The notes under the pieces: model-generated
The model's database searches: none
What the model was told of the DNA's origin: nothing
The model's input: only the letters and a program-made list of their open reading frames with translations
Shown here: one piece after another, positions 12,001-18,960 of the stretch
Layout: each line of letters opens with the position of its first letter
Position numbering within the stretch: the stretch's first letter is position 1
NCBI RefSeq assembly: GCF_024599655.1
Contig: NZ_CP102247.1
Span: forward strand, 2,542,001 to 2,606,000
Direction of reading: 5' to 3'
Length of the DNA: 64,000 nt
From: Enterobacter asburiae
GTDB lineage: Bacteria; Pseudomonadota; Gammaproteobacteria; Enterobacterales; Enterobacteriaceae
Made by a program: the position numbers and the translations under genes

Positions 12001-15000
12001 GAAACGTTTGCCGCCGGAACGGTGACGCTCCAGCTACCGCTGGCGTCAGTGGTGGCCGTATAGCCGATACCGTTCAGGGTCACCGTAATGGTGGTTCCTT
12101 CCGGCTGGTTGCTGGTGCCGGACACCAGCAGATCCTGGCCTTTCTCGGTCGCGTTGATCACGTCGTCAACCGCCAGGGTATTGATGGCAACCACCGGCGC
12201 GGTCAGGGAGACGTCAAACTCGTGCGTCGCGCTGGTGCTGTTACCGGCTTTATCGGTGAGGGTCGCGGAGATCGTCTGGTCGCCGTTTGCCAGCGCGCCC
12301 ACGTCCGTCGCCGGAACGCCCACGCTCCAGCTGCCGGACGCGTCCAGCATGGCGGTGTAGTCTTTACCGTTCAGGGTCACGGTAATCACGTCGCCCGCCT
12401 GCGCGCCCGTGACCTTACCGGAGACGATCAGCGCCTGGCCGTGCTCGGCAATATTCACGACGTTGTCGGCCGCAACGATGTTAAATGAAATCTGCGGTAC
12501 GGTGGTGTCGACCAGCACCGAGGAGCCCGCGCTGGCCGGGTTGCCTGCCTTATCGGACACGGTCGCCGTTACCGCCGCGCTGCCGTCGGTGATGCCTGCC
12601 ATGTCCGCCGCCGGAACGTCGAGCGTCCAACTGCCGTCCGCCTGCACCTGCGCGGTGTACTGATTGCCGTTGAAGGTCACGGTGACCGTCTGGCCCGCTT
12701 CGGCAGTTGAGGTGCCGCTCAGGGTCAGATCCTGCGCTGCCTCTGCCGCGTTCAGCATATTGTCATGGCTGATGGTGTTGATGGTCACCGTCGGCGCGGT
12801 GGTATCGACGCTGAATTCCTGCGCCGAAGACGCCGCGTTGCCGTTCACGTTGGTGACGTTTACCTGCACGCTGGCGTCGCCGTCTTTCAGGCCGCTCAGA
12901 TCGGCTGCCGGAACGGTCCAGGTCCAGTCGCCGTTGGCATCCACCGTGGTGGTATAGGTTTTACCTGCGACGGTGATGGTCACGGTCTGACCCGCTTCAA
13001 CGTTGGAGGTGGTGCCGGAAAGCACCAGGTCCTGGCCTTTTTCCGCCGCGTTGAGCACGTTATCGTCGGTCACGCTGCTGATGGTGATGGCGACAGGCGC
13101 GAGATCGACGTCCACGACGGTGCCGATGGTCACCGGGTTGCCGGAAGCATCCTGCGCGCTGGCGCTGATGGTGAGCGAACCGTCCGCCCACAGGGACACA
13201 TCCGCCGCCGGTACCGCCGCCTGCCAGGTGCCGTCCGCCAGTACCGTTGCCGAATAGGCTTTGCCGTTGATGGTCACGGTCACGGTGCTGCCCGCCGCCA
13301 GATCGGTGCTGGTGCCGGACACAATCAGGTTCTGATTGTGTTCAATCACGTTGATCACGTCGTCACCTGCGACGGTATCAATACGCAGTCCCGGGAGCTG
13401 GGCGTCGATGCTGAAGTCGAGAGAAGAAGAGCCGGTATTGCCGTGCGCGTTGGTGACGCTGGCGGATACGGTGAGGTCGCCGTTGCCGAGCGCGGTAAGC
13501 TGGCTCTCGCTTAACGGCAGGCTCCAGGTGAGATCGTCCTGCACGGTAGCGGTGTATGTCTGGCCGCCAAGGATAATAGTGACAGTGTCACCTAACGCCG
13601 CGTTCGTCACCTTACCGGTCAGGGTTTGCCCTGCCGCCACTTCCGCTGCGTTAACGATATTGTCGCCTGCCAGCGTATTAATCGTCACCACCGGCAGCGA
13701 GCTATCCACCAGCACATCGTGTGAGGTTGAGGCGCTGTTGCCTACGCTATCCGTGACGCTCGCCGTCACGGTGTAATGGGCTTCTCCCAGCGCGCTGACG
13801 GCCGAGGCCGGTACGGTCACGCTCCAGTTACCGCTGGCGCCGGTGGTGGCGGTGTAGTTGATGCCGTTCAGGTTAACGGTGATGCTGGTCCCTTCCGGCT
13901 GGTTGCTGATGCCGGAAAGCAGCAGATCTTCGCCCTTCTCGGTCGCGTTGATTACGTCGTCCGCCGCCAGCGTGTTGATACCGATGACAGGCGTCACGGT
14001 ATTCACCACCACATCCAGCGAACTGCTTCCGGTGTTGCCGGATCGGTCGGTCACTGAGACGTCGATGGTCCATGTACCGTCCGCCAGACCCTGCACGACG
14101 GATGCGGGCAGGCCGAGGCTCCAGTTGCCCGATGCATCCACCACCGTGGTGTAATCGACGCTATTAATGGTAATGGTGACCAGGTCGCCCGCCGCCGCAC
14201 CGGTGACGGAGCCGCTCAGGATCTGCGCCTGTGAATGGGCGAGCTGGTTAACGGTGTTGGTGTCGGTGACAAAGTCGTTAATGGTCACCTGCGGTACGGT
14301 CGCGTCCACCAGACCCACGCGATCGGCGCTGCTGGTGTTGCCCGCCACGTCGCTGACGGTTGCGGTCACGGTCACGATGCCATCCGTCAGGGCACCGACG
14401 TCTGCCGCCGGGACGCTCAGCTGCCAGGTACCGTCCGTCTGGACCGTGGTCTGATACGTTTTGCCGTTCAGCGTCACGGTGACCGTCTGGCCGGGTTCCG
14501 CACTGCTGCTGCCGCTTAACAGTAAATCCTGCTGCGCTTCAGCCGCGTTTATGATGTTGTCGGCGGTCAGGTTATCGAGCGTAATCGCCGGTGGCTGCGT
14601 ATCCACCGTGACCACGCGCGCGGCGTCCGCGCTGTTGCCGCTGACGTTAGTGACGCTGACGCTCACCTGCGCGCGTCCGTCGATCAGGGTTTCCATCGCG
14701 CTGGCCGGTACGGTCAGGCTCCAGGAGCCGTCCTGCTGCACCTGCGCGGTGAAGGTCTGGTCAGCGAATTTCACCACCACGGTCTGCCCCGCCTCCACGC
14801 CCTGCGTCTGGCCGGAAAGGGTTAAATCACCGCCTTTTTCTGCCGCATTCAGCAGGTCGTCGCCGGAGACGGTATCAATGGTGACCGCCACGGCGTTCAG
14901 ATCGAGCTCAATCGGGTGTTCAGCCGAAACGGTATTGCCCCAGGCATCTACCGCGCTGACGCTAACCGTCATGCCGCCCGCCGTCCAGGCCTGCAGATCC

Positions 15001-17501
15001 GCCGCCGGAACGCCGATCTGCCAGCTGCCGCTGGCGTTAACCGCAGTGACGTACTCAACGTTGTTGATGGTGACGACAATCTGCGTGCCCGCGGCCAAAT
15101 GGCTGCTGGAGCCGGTAACGCTCAAATCCTGCTGCTGTTCGATGGCGTTGATCACGTCATCGCCGGAAATGGTGTTCACGCGCAGACCCGGCAGCTCCGC
15201 GTTGATATTGATATCACGCTCGCCGGTGCCGGTATTGCCGTGCGCGTTGGTGACGGAGGCGGTAAAGGTTAAATCCCCGTCTCCGAACGCCTGAAGATCC
15301 GCTGACGGGATTTTCACGCTCCAGGTCAGGTCGCTGCCAACCGTTGCGGTGTAGCTCTTGCCGCCTGCGGCGATGGTGACGGTATCGCCCGCCGCCGCGC
15401 CGGTAACGCGACCGCTGAGGGTTTGATCGACGCCCGCTTCGGCGTTATTGACCAGGTTGTCGCCCGCAAACGTATTGATAATGACCTGCGGAAGAACGGT
15501 ATCCACCAGCAGATTCGCTTCGGCAGAACCGCTGTTACCCACGCCGTCGGTACCGCTGACGCTGACGGTGTAAAGCGTGTTCGCCAGATTCAGGACGTCG
15601 GACACCGGCACCTGGACCGCCCAGATACCGTTTTCGACGGTGGCCTGATAGCTGACGTTGTTCAGCGTCACGGTGACGGCGGTACCGTCCGGCAGGTTGC
15701 TGGTGCCGGTCAGGCTCAGCGGCTGCATCGTCTCCTGGGCATTCAGGACGTTATCCTGGCTGATGGCATCAATCGTAAATTCTGGCGGGTGCCCGCTCAG
15801 CGTAATGCCGTGCGTGGCGCTGCCGGTATTGCCTGCCGCGTCAGTGACGGAGACAGAAATCGTGTGGCTGCCTTCACCCAGCGCGCCCAGCACGGACGCG
15901 GGAACGCCGACGCTCCAGCTGCCGTCCGCCAGCACCACGCCGGTGAAGGTCTGGCCGCCAAGGGTTAGGGTGACCACATCGCCCGCGGCGGCACCGCTCG
16001 CCTGGCCGGAAATAATGTGCGCCTGGCCCTGCTCGCTGATATTGAGGATATCGTCGCCCGCCACGGTATGGATGGTGACGACCGGCGCGGCGGTATCCAC
16101 CGTGAAATCTGCCGTCACGGACGAGCCGTTGCCCGCTTTGTCGCTCACGTTAACCGTCAGGGTGTGGTTACCCTCGTTGAGCGCCTGCACGTCGCTCGCG
16201 GCAAGCGTGACGGACCAGGTGCCGTCGCTGCCCACCGTGGCGTTATAGTTTTTACCGTTCAGGGTGACCGTGACGATCTGACCGGCTTCCGCATTCGTTT
16301 TACCGGTCAGGGTCAGCGGCTGATTGTGCTCAGCCGCATTAATGATGTTGTCCTGTGCGAGAGTATCGACAGAGACGATTGGCGCGGTGGTATCCACGCC
16401 AATCGTCTGGCTTCCGCTGACGGTGTTACCCGCCGCGTCTTTACCGCTCACGTTAACCGTCCAGGTACCGTCGCCCAGCGCCTGCGCGTCTGCCGCAGGT
16501 ACGTTAACGCTCCACGCGCCGTCTGCCCCGACTTCAGCCGCGTAGGTTTTGCCGTTCAGCGTCACGGTGAGTGCGGTACCCTGCGCCAGGTTTTTGCTGG
16601 CACCGGAAAGCGTAAAGCCCGCGGATTGCTCGCTGGCGTTCAGCACGTTATCGCCAGCCGTGGTGGCAAGCGTAATGGCGGCATCGGCGGTAGAGACCGT
16701 CACGGTGATACTGCCCGCAGAGGTGGTTTTACTGCCGTCGATCTGCACGACCGACCAGGTGTGCTCCCCGTCCGTCTGGGTCGGTAATATTACCGTCCAC
16801 GTGCCGTCTTTACCGACCATGGTGCTGGCAATGGTGCTGCCGCTGCTGTCTTTGATCTGAATGGTCGCGCCCGGCTGACCGGTACCGCTAAAGGTTGGGT
16901 TGCTGTCGTCCGTGATCTCGTTTGCACCCAGCACGCCCTGCTTGTCACCCGCTTTATCCGACAGCAGGAAGGTCGGCGTGGCGCTTTCAACCTCTTTGGT
17001 ATTATCAATGACTTTTGTTTTAGTTTCGCCGTCACCGCCGTTTGCCAGCAGTGCCCCGATGGCACCGCCGCCTAACGCAGCTCCCGCAATCCAGCCCCAC
17101 GGCGCGTCGCTTAAAACACTTTCCTGCTCGAGGAAAGGTTGAATGCTGCTAATCGGTGTGGCCTGCGCGGTTAACTCGGTCACCGCAACGCCTGACGCTT
17201 CCCCGGCATCGGCAAAAGAAATATGTGTCAGTTCCTGACGATCGTTGAACACCAGCTCTGACTGATTATGCGTCTCTGGATCTTCGACAAAATAGTTATT
17301 GCAGCGAATAACGCTGCCATCTTTCATATAAATGAGGAGGTCTTTCCCCTGGCGGACATAACGCGCCACATCCTGAGCGGAACCCTGGATTTCAATCACG
17401 CTCGGGGATGAAATAGAGACCGACAGATTTCCTTCGCCGGTTAATTTCGTTTTCTCCGCCGTTTTGCGAATGATGACATCAACAACCTTTACGTTACTCA
17501 T
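1..17501 (-). CDS. BapA/Bap-like giant type I secreted adhesin with Ig-like repeats (C-terminus cut by window edge)
   Basis: A large surface adhesin, expected to be exported by a type I system and to act in biofilm formation or attachment. The frame from the ATG at 17501 (AGGAG seven bases upstream) has no net shift relative to the coding frame read at the left edge, giving at least 5833 codons. Residues 1-130 resemble the BapA prefix domain, with no Sec signal; 135-152 are a Gly/Ala-rich hydrophobic stretch. Then come about 43 Ig-like modules of about 100 residues (typical start VTINTVAGDDVINAAE), five modules carrying DTGLSxSDFIT, two divergent Ig-like modules, six FG-GAP-like repeats with DxNxDGxxD calcium-binding motifs, and a C-terminal region with NDTF and VDYRNATSGVTVDL, typical of type I secretion C-termini. 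The TolC-like gene upstream fits this export route. The stop codon and any ABC and adaptor genes lie beyond the left edge. Family call is firm; ligand unknown. Confidence 0.93.
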   Translation of the reverse strand, partial: MSNVKVVDVIIRKTAEKTKLTGEGNLSVSISSPSVIEIQGSAQDVARYVRQGKDLLIYMKDGSVIRCNNYFVEDPETHNQSELVFNDRQELTHISFADAGEASGVAVTELTAQATPISSIQPFLEQESVLSDAPWGWIAGAALGGGAIGALLANGGDGETKTKVIDNTKEVESATPTFLLSDKAGDKQGVLGANEITDDSNPTFSGTGQPGATIQIKDSSGSTIASTMVGKDGTWTVILPTQTDGEHTWSVVQIDGSKTTSAGSITVTVSTADAAITLATTAGDNVLNASEQSAGFTLSGASKNLAQGTALTVTLNGKTYAAEVGADGAWSVNVPAADAQALGDGTWTVNVSGKDAAGNTVSGSQTIGVDTTAPIVSVDTLAQDNIINAAEHNQPLTLTGKTNAEAGQIVTVTLNGKNYNATVGSDGTWSVTLAASDVQALNEGNHTLTVNVSDKAGNGSSVTADFTVDTAAPVVTIHTVAGDDILNISEQGQAHIISGQASGAAAGDVVTLTLGGQTFTGVVLADGSWSVGVPASVLGALGEGSHTISVSVTDAAGNTGSATHGITLSGHPPEFTIDAISQDNVLNAQETMQPLSLTGTSNLPDGTAVTVTLNNVSYQATVENGIWAVQVPVSDVLNLANTLYTVSVSGTDGVGNSGSAEANLLVDTVLPQVIINTFAGDNLVNNAEAGVDQTLSGRVTGAAAGDTVTIAAGGKSYTATVGSDLTWSVKIPSADLQAFGDGDLTFTASVTNAHGNTGTGERDININAELPGLRVNTISGDDVINAIEQQQDLSVTGSSSHLAAGTQIVVTINNVEYVTAVNASGSWQIGVPAADLQAWTAGGMTVSVSAVDAWGNTVSAEHPIELDLNAVAVTIDTVSGDDLLNAAEKGGDLTLSGQTQGVEAGQTVVVKFADQTFTAQVQQDGSWSLTVPASAMETLIDGRAQVSVSVTNVSGNSADAARVVTVDTQPPAITLDNLTADNIINAAEAQQDLLLSGSSSAEPGQTVTVTLNGKTYQTTVQTDGTWQLSVPAADVGALTDGIVTVTATVSDVAGNTSSADRVGLVDATVPQVTINDFVTDTNTVNQLAHSQAQILSGSVTGAAAGDLVTITINSVDYTTVVDASGNWSLGLPASVVQGLADGTWTIDVSVTDRSGNTGSSSLDVVVNTVTPVIGINTLAADDVINATEKGEDLLLSGISNQPEGTSITVNLNGINYTATTGASGNWSVTVPASAVSALGEAHYTVTASVTDSVGNSASTSHDVLVDSSLPVVTINTLAGDNIVNAAEVAAGQTLTGKVTNAALGDTVTIILGGQTYTATVQDDLTWSLPLSESQLTALGNGDLTVSASVTNAHGNTGSSSLDFSIDAQLPGLRIDTVAGDDVINVIEHNQNLIVSGTSTDLAAGSTVTVTINGKAYSATVLADGTWQAAVPAADVSLWADGSLTISASAQDASGNPVTIGTVVDVDLAPVAITISSVTDDNVLNAAEKGQDLVLSGTTSNVEAGQTVTITVAGKTYTTTVDANGDWTWTVPAADLSGLKDGDASVQVNVTNVNGNAASSAQEFSVDTTAPTVTINTISHDNMLNAAEAAQDLTLSGTSTAEAGQTVTVTFNGNQYTAQVQADGSWTLDVPAADMAGITDGSAAVTATVSDKAGNPASAGSSVLVDTTVPQISFNIVAADNVVNIAEHGQALIVSGKVTGAQAGDVITVTLNGKDYTAMLDASGSWSVGVPATDVGALANGDQTISATLTDKAGNSTSATHEFDVSLTAPVVAINTLAVDDVINATEKGQDLLVSGTSNQPEGTTITVTLNGIGYTATTDASGSWSVTVPAANVSALGEASYVVTASVTDAAGNSASTGHSVLVDSALPQVTINPVATDDVINAAEVASGQTLSGKVSGAASGDTVTISVGGNTWTATVQDDLSWSVNVPSTVLTAIGNGDLTVSASVTNGHGNTGTGERDITIDANLPGLRVDTVAGDDVINSIEHAQNLIITGSSEGLATGAALTVTVNGKTYAATVLADGTWTAAIPAADVSALNAGTVTVTVDGQSAAGNPVSISHDVKVDLAAVAININPIASDDVINAAEKGADLVLSGSTTNVEENQTVTITFGGKSYTATVDASGNWTATVPSADLGSLKDGDASVQVSVTNVNGNSASAGREYSVDATAPTVSIDIVSDNNIINAAEAQQDLVVNGVTNAEAGQTVTVTLNGVDYTTTVQANGSWSVTVPSADLSGITDGNYTISAAVSDKAGNPASADRDVLVDTTVPQLTINTISEDDVINSAEHAQALIVTGSVTGAAAGDVVTVTLNGKSYTATLDASGNWSVGVPAADVTALAAGDYTITAALTDKAGNSNSTMHGVEVNLTAPVLTIDTVSGDDVINNAEKTQDLTISGTASGLAAGAVVTVMLNGKAYSAQVDDNGKWTTTVPADRVGALGEALYTVTASATDSVGNNTSTSHTLNVESVLPGVIINTIAGDDVINAAELAAGQTISGKVVNAEAGNTVTVTIGGNSYTATVQSDLTWSVNVPESVLTALGNGDLTVSASVTNGVGNSGTGEREITIDANLPGLRVDTVAGDDVINSIEHTQNLIITGTSDGLAAGAALTVTVNGKTYPATVLADGTWSAAIPAADVGALAAGTVTVTVAGQSSAGNPVSISHDVTVDLASVAISIDAIATDDVINAAEKGADLVLSGTTSNVEENQTVTITFGGKSYTATVDADGKWTATVPSADLTGLKDGDASVQVSVTNVNGNSASAGREYSVDATAPSVTINTLANDDILNAAEAQSDLTVSGTTTAEAGQTVTVSLNGKDYTTTVSADGSWTLNVPAADLAGLTDGSVTVTASVSDKAGNPASVDHNLAVDITAPAVTINTVAGDDVINIAEHGQAQIISGTATGAAAGDKVTVTIGGQTYTTVLDAAGNWSVGVPASVISGLSDGTVTVTASVTDAAGNTGTGTHNVTVDTGLPSVAFNAISDDNVLNAVEKGQDLSVSGTSANLAEGTVVTVTLNGKNYTATTAADGTWSLTVPAADLAGLGQANYTLNATATNGVGNSVSNTANLLVDTALPTVTINTVAGDNVINAAEVAAGQTLSGTVANAEAGNTVTVTLGGNSYTATVQNDLTWSVNVPSDVLTALGNGSLSVTATVTNGHGNTGTGEREIAIDANLPGLRVDTVAGDNVVNSIEHAQNLIVTGSSDGLAPGTALTVTVNGKDYAATVLADGTWSAAIPSTDVSAWPEGTVKISVTGDSSAGNPITISHDVTVDLATVAVSINSIATDDVINAAEKGADLVLSGATTNVEAGQTVTISLNGKIYSATVDDSGNWTYTVPSADLAHLKDGDASVQVSVTNVNGNSASAGREYSVDATAPSVTINTLATDDILNATEAQSDLTVSGTTTAEAGQTVTVTLNGKDYTTTAGADGSWTLNVPAADLAALGDGSVTVTASVSDKAGNPATVDHTLTVDVTVPAVTINTVAGDDVINIAEHGQAQIISGTATGAAAGDKVTVTIGGQTYTTVLDAAGNWSVGVPASVISALQDGTVTVTASVTDAAGNTGTGSHNVTVDTGLPSVAFNAISGDNVLNAVEKGQDLSVSGTSANLAEGTVVTVTLNGKNYAATTAADGTWSLTVPAADLAGLGEANYTLNVAATNGVGNTVNNSANLLVDTALPTVTINTVAGDNVINAAEVAAGQTISGKVANAEAGNTVTVTIGGNSYTATVQSDLTWSVNVPESVLTALGNGDLTVSASVTNGHGNTGAGEREIVIDASLPGLRIDTVAGDDVINSIEHTQNLIVTGSSDGLAAGTTLTVTVNGKTYAASVLADGTWSAAIPAADVGALAAGTVTVTVAGQSAAGNPVTISHDVTVDLSAVAVSIDAIATDDVINAAEKGADLVLSGSTSNVEENQTVTITFGGKTYTAKVDADGNWTATVPSADLAGLKDGDASVQVSVTNAHGNSASAGREYSVDATAPTVSIDTVAGDNVINASEAAAGVAISGTTTAEIGQTVTVTLGGKSYTAQVQQGGIWSVNVPGTDLSALADNGYTVQVSVSDAAGNPGSAGKAITLDTTPPTVSFNAVAGDNVINSVEHGQAQIVSGTATGASVGDKLVITIGSNQYTTTVDASGNWSVGVPASVISALNDGTVTLSATITDSAGNSSTQTHDVVVNTASVALTVNTVSGDDVINAAEAGSSLVISGSSAQLASGTQVTVTLNGKTYTATIQSDGSWTTTVPAADVGALADGASYQVSVSAQDSAGNSASATHGISVDTTAPVVSIATLSVDDMLNAAEAQQPLTVHGSSSAEVGQTVTVTLGGKSYTATVANDGTWTLDIPAVDLAALSQGALTVTASVNDKAGNNGQTTHTLTVDTVAPTVTISTVADDDIVNNAEQLAGQTIRGTTTAEQGQTVTVSFNGHSYQATVGADGSWSVFVPGRDFLGLSDGDYTITASVSDRAGNPGSATHDVTLNGDVPTITINTFAQDDIVNAAEHGTPLVVSGTTDAPAGQTVTITLNGKTYTATVQNDGTWSYTVGSADVTALADGGSYVINAQVSNTIGNSGSDNHSVTVDLTAPSMGISIDSLQNDTGLSASDFITNDAQVVVNGSLTAQLGNNEKAQISLDGGNTWIDLTVTGTTWRYADGRTLTDGTYQYQVRVIDNAGNVGATDSQDVVIDLTKPVATTITVDSITQDTGLSGSDFITSDNQISLKGTLGAALGSGDHAQISLDGGVTWTDVSVSGLSWTYVDGRTLADGDYNYQLRVIDDAGNISTTASQVVTIDTVAPDASKTIAIDSISDDTGLSSSDFITNDTSLTLHGSLGATLADGEYAQISIDGGVTWQNVIVTGNSWYYVDSRALGNQTYDYYVRVVDAAGNVGASAHQQVTVDTVAPDAAITVTVDNITVDTGFDNNDFLTSSTSYTLHGTLGAELGAGEFVQVSMDGGSTWVYATVSGTQWSYSDTRTLTDGSHNYQVRVVDQAGNVGATTSQAVTVDTQAPQYGVTIDSISEDTGQSGSDFITMDTTLTINGSLGSALASDERVQISLDGGNTWLDTTVTNQRWSYTDTRDLPDGDYTYQVRIIDQAGNVGSTASQVVTVDTTPPTTVGTVVSYTDGEGERQGTFGSAVATDDNSPLINGTLNRAPDDGEIVQLYRDGVLLGQVTMNGSASWSFQDNGLSDGNHTYIVRVTDRAGNYTESDGFVLNVDTSIPTTTAAITAQTTSDTTPIVSGTVSADLVNGEYLVVTVNGKTYTSQTGGAVVVDPDHNTWYLQIPDGDALSVSSYSVTAQVKSSAGNGNTTGTATGSLVIDTTSVNTDWATTAGNSNNSTMTLGMNSSGLWNIIANGQSYSSSDSSTYAGNTLTNTRSYYVVSQTAADFDRNGTQDIFATETTYSGSTQVMWTYDGSTYNASQLAMGTTIWYGGVIAYDKTGDGYLDLAYGDAGMDSLTYLVNNNGVLSPDGTGGEGGFYGQFDSGREISGVDLNNDGTVDIVQHTNRSGAYSLTVINNNGNGTLSIGQNLTNVFVANASNTTTAASMTWADFNGDGYMDLYLGSSYNNNGGVIYYNDGTGKLSATKSAVEASNATAGYLSVAVDWNGDGQMDIIKLSTYGGSQTATLFTNNGYGSTWTSSQLASGIAYATGVAAVDYNWDGAQDLLVSQQNGKVVLVQNSKTIADGTAMHLHIVDSEGINAYYGNTVNLYNAAGVLVASQIINAQSGIGSNDTSALVSFYGLDPNETYSAEILKITNGVSDNVTWSGLEAGNGKEGYVLTAEAATGGHSGTITGTGYNDTFIAEDGTYTYNGSGGWNTHSDYDTWSNTGGMDVVDYRNATSGVTVDLRLSTAQDTGFGT
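570..1440 (-). repeat. Six FG-GAP/VCBS-like calcium-binding repeats in the adhesin
   Basis: Six acidic loops occur at about 55-residue spacing: DFDRNGTQD, YDKTGDGYLD, DLNNDGTVD, DFNGDGYMD, DWNGDGQMD and DYNWDGAQD. Each is followed by a hydrophobic strand such as LYLGS or LLVSQ. This is the pattern of integrin-alpha-like FG-GAP beta-propeller blades with a calcium site in each blade. Being near the C-terminus, which leaves a type I system first, this propeller would be the distal part of the fibre. Ligand binding is an inference. Confidence 0.8.
2220..3850 (-). repeat. Five DTGL/SDFIT-type Ig-like modules of the adhesin
   Basis: Downstream (C-terminal) of the main array the module type changes. 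Five units carry (I/V)DSIxxDTGLSxSDFIT, LxGxLGAxLxxGExxQISLDGGxTW and SWxYxDxRxLxDGxYxYQVRVxDxAGN, with spacing close to 310-320 bases. One further unit (DDNSPLINGTL) and one short Ig-like unit (SDTTPIVSGTVSA) follow between about 2230 and 1650. The DGGxTW motif is typical of large bacterial Ig-like adhesin repeats. Confidence 0.78.
3850..16750 (-). repeat. Array of about 43 Ig-like modules, ~300 bp each
   Basis: Tandem coding repeats inside the adhesin. Each module starts with a strand like (T/A)VTINTVAGDDVINAAE, continues with an (I/L)SGT strand, GQTVTVTLNGKxYT, a DGxWSxxVPAADLxAL segment, and ends in VTASVTDAAGNxxxxxHxVxVD. The count of about 43 was made by eye from the translated module starts. 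Six module subtypes recur in fixed order, giving the super-repeat annotated separately. Function inferred from the family: a rigid stalk that projects the distal domains from the cell. Confidence 0.85.
5227..14599 (-). repeat. Six-module super-repeat, exact 1797-bp (599-codon) period
   Basis: The same module-boundary motif (plus-strand gtcgcatcca or its variant) begins at 5614, 7411, 9208, 11005, 12802 and 14599, each exactly 1797 bases apart. A second anchor, in the GQAQI(I/V)SGT module, lies at 5227, 7024 and 8821, again 1797 apart. Module order within a unit, N to C: AEAQSDLTVSG, AEHGQAQIISG, VEKGQDLSVSG, AEVAAGQTLSG, IEHAQNLIVTG and AEKGADLVLSG types. The next anchor on the N-terminal side is at 16390 (1791 bases), so that copy is diverged by a small indel. 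Copies differ largely by apparently synonymous changes. Confidence 0.88.
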
Positions 17502-17622
17502 ATTTCTCTCCTTGCAGGTGTGCGGATTCCTGTGGATATGTCCACCAGACGGATGTAGCTATCCCTGGGAAAAAACACCCATTATTTTCAGTCTTACTTT
17601 GCGCAACACTGCGCGTCTTTTA

Positions 17623-18960
17623 TTAACTCAAATCGGGTAATTTTGCGGCAGCGTTTTTCTCTATTCCAATAAGCGGCATTAAATTATCAACCGCGGAAGC
17701 ATAATTAATTGCCGAACTCCAGCCGTCATACTCAGCGATTATTTTCGCTGAGGTGGCCTGCCAGACATCCTGCTCAACGCTGAGCAGATCGTTAATGCTC
17801 CGCTTGCTTAGGGTGTATTCATTTTTATAAACATCCCGGGCGCGCAGTGCATTTTCCAGCTGCTGCTTTCCGGCCTCCATTCTTCCCCGTGCGCCGGTCC
17901 AGTCAGCCTGCGCGACGGAAGCTTTTTGCAGGACATCGAAACGTGCCTGATCGACCTGAGAGGAGGCCATGGCCCGTGCGCCTTCCGCCTGACGAACGCG
18001 AGCGGAAACCGCGCCCCCCTGATACAGCGGAGCATCGATATTGAGCTGTATCTGGTCGTCCCAGTAGGAGCGGTTGTCCGATTCGTAACGGGTGCGCCCC
18101 CCTTTCAGGCTTAACGTCGGCCAGTGCTGAGACTTCGCCGTTTCAACACCATACTGGGCCGAACGTTCCATATTCTGCGCGGCCATCACCGCCGGTATCA
18201 GGGAATAATCGATGCGGTTGAGCGAGTCCGGCTCCACGGCAAGATTCACGGGCACCGGCGAATAAGCCTCTGCCTGCATTCCGGTTAATACCGCAAGCCT
18301 TGCGCGCGCGCTGTTTAGGGCGGCGTGATACTGCGCGACCGTCGCCTGCATGCCGGCAATACGCGTGCGGGTCTGGAGCTCATCGGAGGTGGAACTCACG
18401 CCCGCGTCTGCGCGCAGCTTTGCCAGCTGCTCGACGTTCCTGAGCGCCTGCACGTTTTCGATTGCCGCCTGCAGCAGATCGGAATAGCGTTTGACCTCCA
18501 CATAGCTCAGCGCCGTTTTTTCCGCCACGTCCGAAAGCGTGCCCATCAGCTGGTAGCGGTAGCTGTCACGCTGGGCGGAAGACTGGCTGATGCTGTTATT
18601 GGTCTTGCCAAAATCGTACAGCAACTGCGTCAGGCTCAGCCCCCAGGCGGCTGAATTCTTCAGCGACCCGCTGGAATCGGTGGTCTGGCTGTGCCCTGTA
18701 CTCCCGTTCAACGATATTTGCGGCATCCAGCCGCTGCGCGCTTCATCTATTTGTGCCTGGCCAATACCTAATTGCGCGGCCTGCTGACTAATTGACGGAT
18801 CGCGATCGATAGCAAAAAGAATACTTTCTTTTAAGGTTGTGGTTGCCACCGGGGCAATACCTACCTGATTACTACTGGCGTACGCCGTATTTATGGCTAA
18901 TGAAATGAATGCCAGTGCTGCTGTAAATCGGCGTAACATAGGCTTTCGTAATATCGTCAT
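17623..18960 (-). CDS. TolC-family outer-membrane channel (type I secretion partner of the adhesin)
   Basis: Outer-membrane efflux/secretion protein, 445 aa, of the TolC/LapE/BapB type. The ATG at 18960 is preferred over an upstream start that would add 22 residues, because GGGAG lies just before it and the protein then begins with a clean signal peptide (MTILRKPMLRRFTAALAFIS…AYA, cleavage near residue 28). The body has the paired helical repeats of the family, with LTQLLYDFG in the first half and LNIDAPLYQGG in the second. It ends 121 bases before the adhesin start on the same strand, so it is probably co-transcribed and supplies the export channel. In Salmonella the channel gene (bapB) follows bapA; here it precedes the adhesin. 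Confidence 0.88.
   Translation of the reverse strand: MTILRKPMLRRFTAALAFISLAINTAYASSNQVGIAPVATTTLKESILFAIDRDPSISQQAAQLGIGQAQIDEARSGWMPQISLNGSTGHSQTTDSSGSLKNSAAWGLSLTQLLYDFGKTNNSISQSSAQRDSYRYQLMGTLSDVAEKTALSYVEVKRYSDLLQAAIENVQALRNVEQLAKLRADAGVSSTSDELQTRTRIAGMQATVAQYHAALNSARARLAVLTGMQAEAYSPVPVNLAVEPDSLNRIDYSLIPAVMAAQNMERSAQYGVETAKSQHWPTLSLKGGRTRYESDNRSYWDDQIQLNIDAPLYQGGAVSARVRQAEGARAMASSQVDQARFDVLQKASVAQADWTGARGRMEAGKQQLENALRARDVYKNEYTLSKRSINDLLSVEQDVWQATSAKIIAEYDGWSSAINYASAVDNLMPLIGIEKNAAAKLPDLS

Noticed and set aside
5614..14599. Could the regular repeats be a CRISPR array?
   Set aside because: The period (300 and 1797 bases) is far too long, and the whole stretch is one coding frame with protein-level similarity.
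123..17142. Many shorter plus-strand frames with repeated Ser/Ala/Val-rich sequences
   Set aside because: Other-frame shadows of the same minus-strand repeats.
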